DNA of 64,000 nucleotides from Indolivaga macrotermitis (GTDB lineage: Bacteria; Bacteroidota; Bacteroidia; Bacteroidales; Dysgonomonadaceae): positions 682,001-746,000 of the forward strand of contig NZ_FQUC01000001.1 in the NCBI RefSeq assembly GCF_900128985.1, given 5' to 3'. A program made the position numbers and the translations under genes. Below are positions 63,241-64,000 of this stretch, in pieces. The stretch's first letter is position 1, and the number at the start of each line of letters is the position of its first letter. The notes under the pieces were generated by a model that was given only the letters and a program-made list of their open reading frames with translations, was not told the origin of the DNA and did no database searches.

Positions 63241-64000
63241 TCACTTCTCATTTAGCGTAATAGTCAGTCCTAAGTCCTGTAATTCTTTTTCCTGATCAGG
63301 GTCGAATGATTCACCGGCAGCTTTCATTAAGTCATACCTGGTTTGCATATTGTTTTTCAGATTCTCGTATCCGGGTATATTACCGGTTGTTTTCAACTCA
63401 AGTAGTTTAGCCTTGTTTCTACTGAGGTATGCCCGGTGGCTGGTAACTTCTTTTGCTGACAGTGGTGTGACCGCTGTTTTTTCTGGTTCAAGTTCTTCTA
63501 CCTTGGCCGTATTACCATCAGGTATAGGAGCAGCGACAGCTGTGTCGTAAATATCCCAGTTCCGGCGAATTGTATCATCATAAGCCGCTAACTGTTTTAA
63601 AAACGGATACCTGTCACATGGTCTTTCGTTAGCCATCAGTTTCAATTTCTCATGCGTTGACCTTACTTTGGGGTATAAGTCTTCATTTTCGTTGAAAGCT
63701 GCTATTGCAACATCCGGCAGCTGGTCGTGATCTTCCCTTTTACCTTTTGTTTTTTCGAGATAAACAGGCGCAACTTCTTTGTCGAACTTTTCTACCTTAT
63801 CATCCAATTCTTTAACTTCTTCATCCGTCAATGATTTCAGTTCAGTATAATTCGATTTCGCTTCCAGTAATTCAGCCTGTTTTTGCAATTCGTAAATCAG
63901 TTTTTTACGGTATTTTTCAGGATTCCGGGTTATATTCAGGTATAATATCCGGTTTCTGTTCAAACTAAGCAGGAGTTTTGCGCCGGCTTCGATATCGGGC
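63241..64000 (-). CDS. Phage protein of unknown function, 5' end outside window
   Basis: The frame is open to the window edge (the last residues seen upstream read PDIEAGAKLLLSLNRNRIL), so the gene starts to the right. The visible ~253 residues are helical and rich in Lys/Glu (YRKKLIYELQKQAELLEAKS, EEVKELDDKVEKFDKEVAPV). They include a proline/threonine linker (EELEPEKTAVTPLSAK) and HRAYLSRNKAKLLELKTTGN near the end. No enzyme motif or membrane segment is visible. Upstream of terminase, it might be a scaffolding-like or DNA-transaction protein, but I do not recognise it. Confidence 0.6.
   Translation of the reverse strand, partial: PDIEAGAKLLLSLNRNRILYLNITRNPEKYRKKLIYELQKQAELLEAKSNYTELKSLTDEEVKELDDKVEKFDKEVAPVYLEKTKGKREDHDQLPDVAIAAFNENEDLYPKVRSTHEKLKLMANERPCDRYPFLKQLAAYDDTIRRNWDIYDTAVAAPIPDGNTAKVEELEPEKTAVTPLSAKEVTSHRAYLSRNKAKLLELKTTGNIPGYENLKNNMQTRYDLMKAAGESFDPDQEKELQDLGLTITLNEK

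Larger units (their letters stand above)
37050..64000. mobile_element. Prophage integrated at tRNA-Ala (left part)
   Basis: From the tRNA to the window end there is an integrase on the plus strand and an almost unbroken minus-strand series of phage genes: terminase, portal, connectors, fibre, methyltransferase, holin, endolysin and tape measure. Many stop/start overlaps of the ATGA type occur. Gene content suggests a siphovirus-like temperate phage. The right end, replication genes and att copy lie outside. No major capsid, protease or tail tube was recognised, so either they are to the right or the element is incomplete. Confidence 0.9.

Noticed and set aside
37050-64000. CRISPR array or restriction-modification system in the prophage
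   Set aside because: No regular repeat-spacer pattern was found, and the methyltransferase has no endonuclease partner nearby.

Overview
The window is a piece of a Bacteroidota chromosome, almost certainly Bacteroidales. The evidence is the family-specific gene content (DUF4293, a Bacteroidota-type RNA polymerase omega subunit, DUF6056, DUF4286, a GH3-like protein), the absence of purine-rich Shine-Dalgarno sequences, and -7 boxes of the form TAnnTTTG upstream of several genes. A Dysgonomonas-like organism is my best guess, but that is inference. The 5' gene and the last gene both run off the window.

Positions 1-36.9 kb are core chromosome. The order is: a PEP-synthase-like protein; a minus-strand group bamD / rpoZ / DUF4293; a crp-GH3 pair; a protein-quality-control cluster tig-clpP-clpX; recQ; coaD; an S41 protease; smpB; two tandem DUF6056 membrane proteins; metH; a secreted nucleoside-hydrolase-like protein (DUF1593) with an SGNH esterase; a methionine importer metN-metI-metQ; a zinc-peptidase-like protein; an EptA-type lipid A phosphoethanolamine transferase; corA; a GNAT; a DJ-1 / TonB-like / pdxJ group; nadK; and DUF4286-ruvC. 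MetH and the Met importer lie about 2.5 kb apart, giving local enrichment for methionine metabolism.

A tRNA-Ala(GGC) at 36976-37049 marks the left edge of a prophage that continues past the right end of the window. A tyrosine integrase lies just beside the tRNA on the plus strand. Nearly everything else is on the minus strand and reads right to left: an unidentified N-terminally open protein, small and large terminase, hicAB, a secreted DUF4468-like protein, an exonuclease-BRCT protein, a divergent XRE repressor with small early genes, a portal protein, connector and tail-completion genes, a zinc-ribbon microprotein, a tail fibre carrying a rearranged SGNH hydrolase, a DNA adenine methyltransferase, a holin, a GH19 endolysin, an Acb2/Tad1-like anti-defence protein, a tape-measure protein and a distal tail protein. 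The presence of a tape measure and the absence of sheath genes suggest a siphovirus-like particle. I could not recognise a major capsid protein, prohead protease or tail tube in this part.

The best candidates for new biology are: the 63-residue Acb2/Tad1-like hairpin protein; the fibre whose SGNH catalytic blocks appear in circularly permuted order; the methyltransferase bracketed by a 45-bp imperfect direct repeat and followed by a 37-codon ORF sharing the fibre's C-terminus; and a 430-bp non-coding block between terminase and hicAB that is full of inverted repeats and has a GC-rich structured core.
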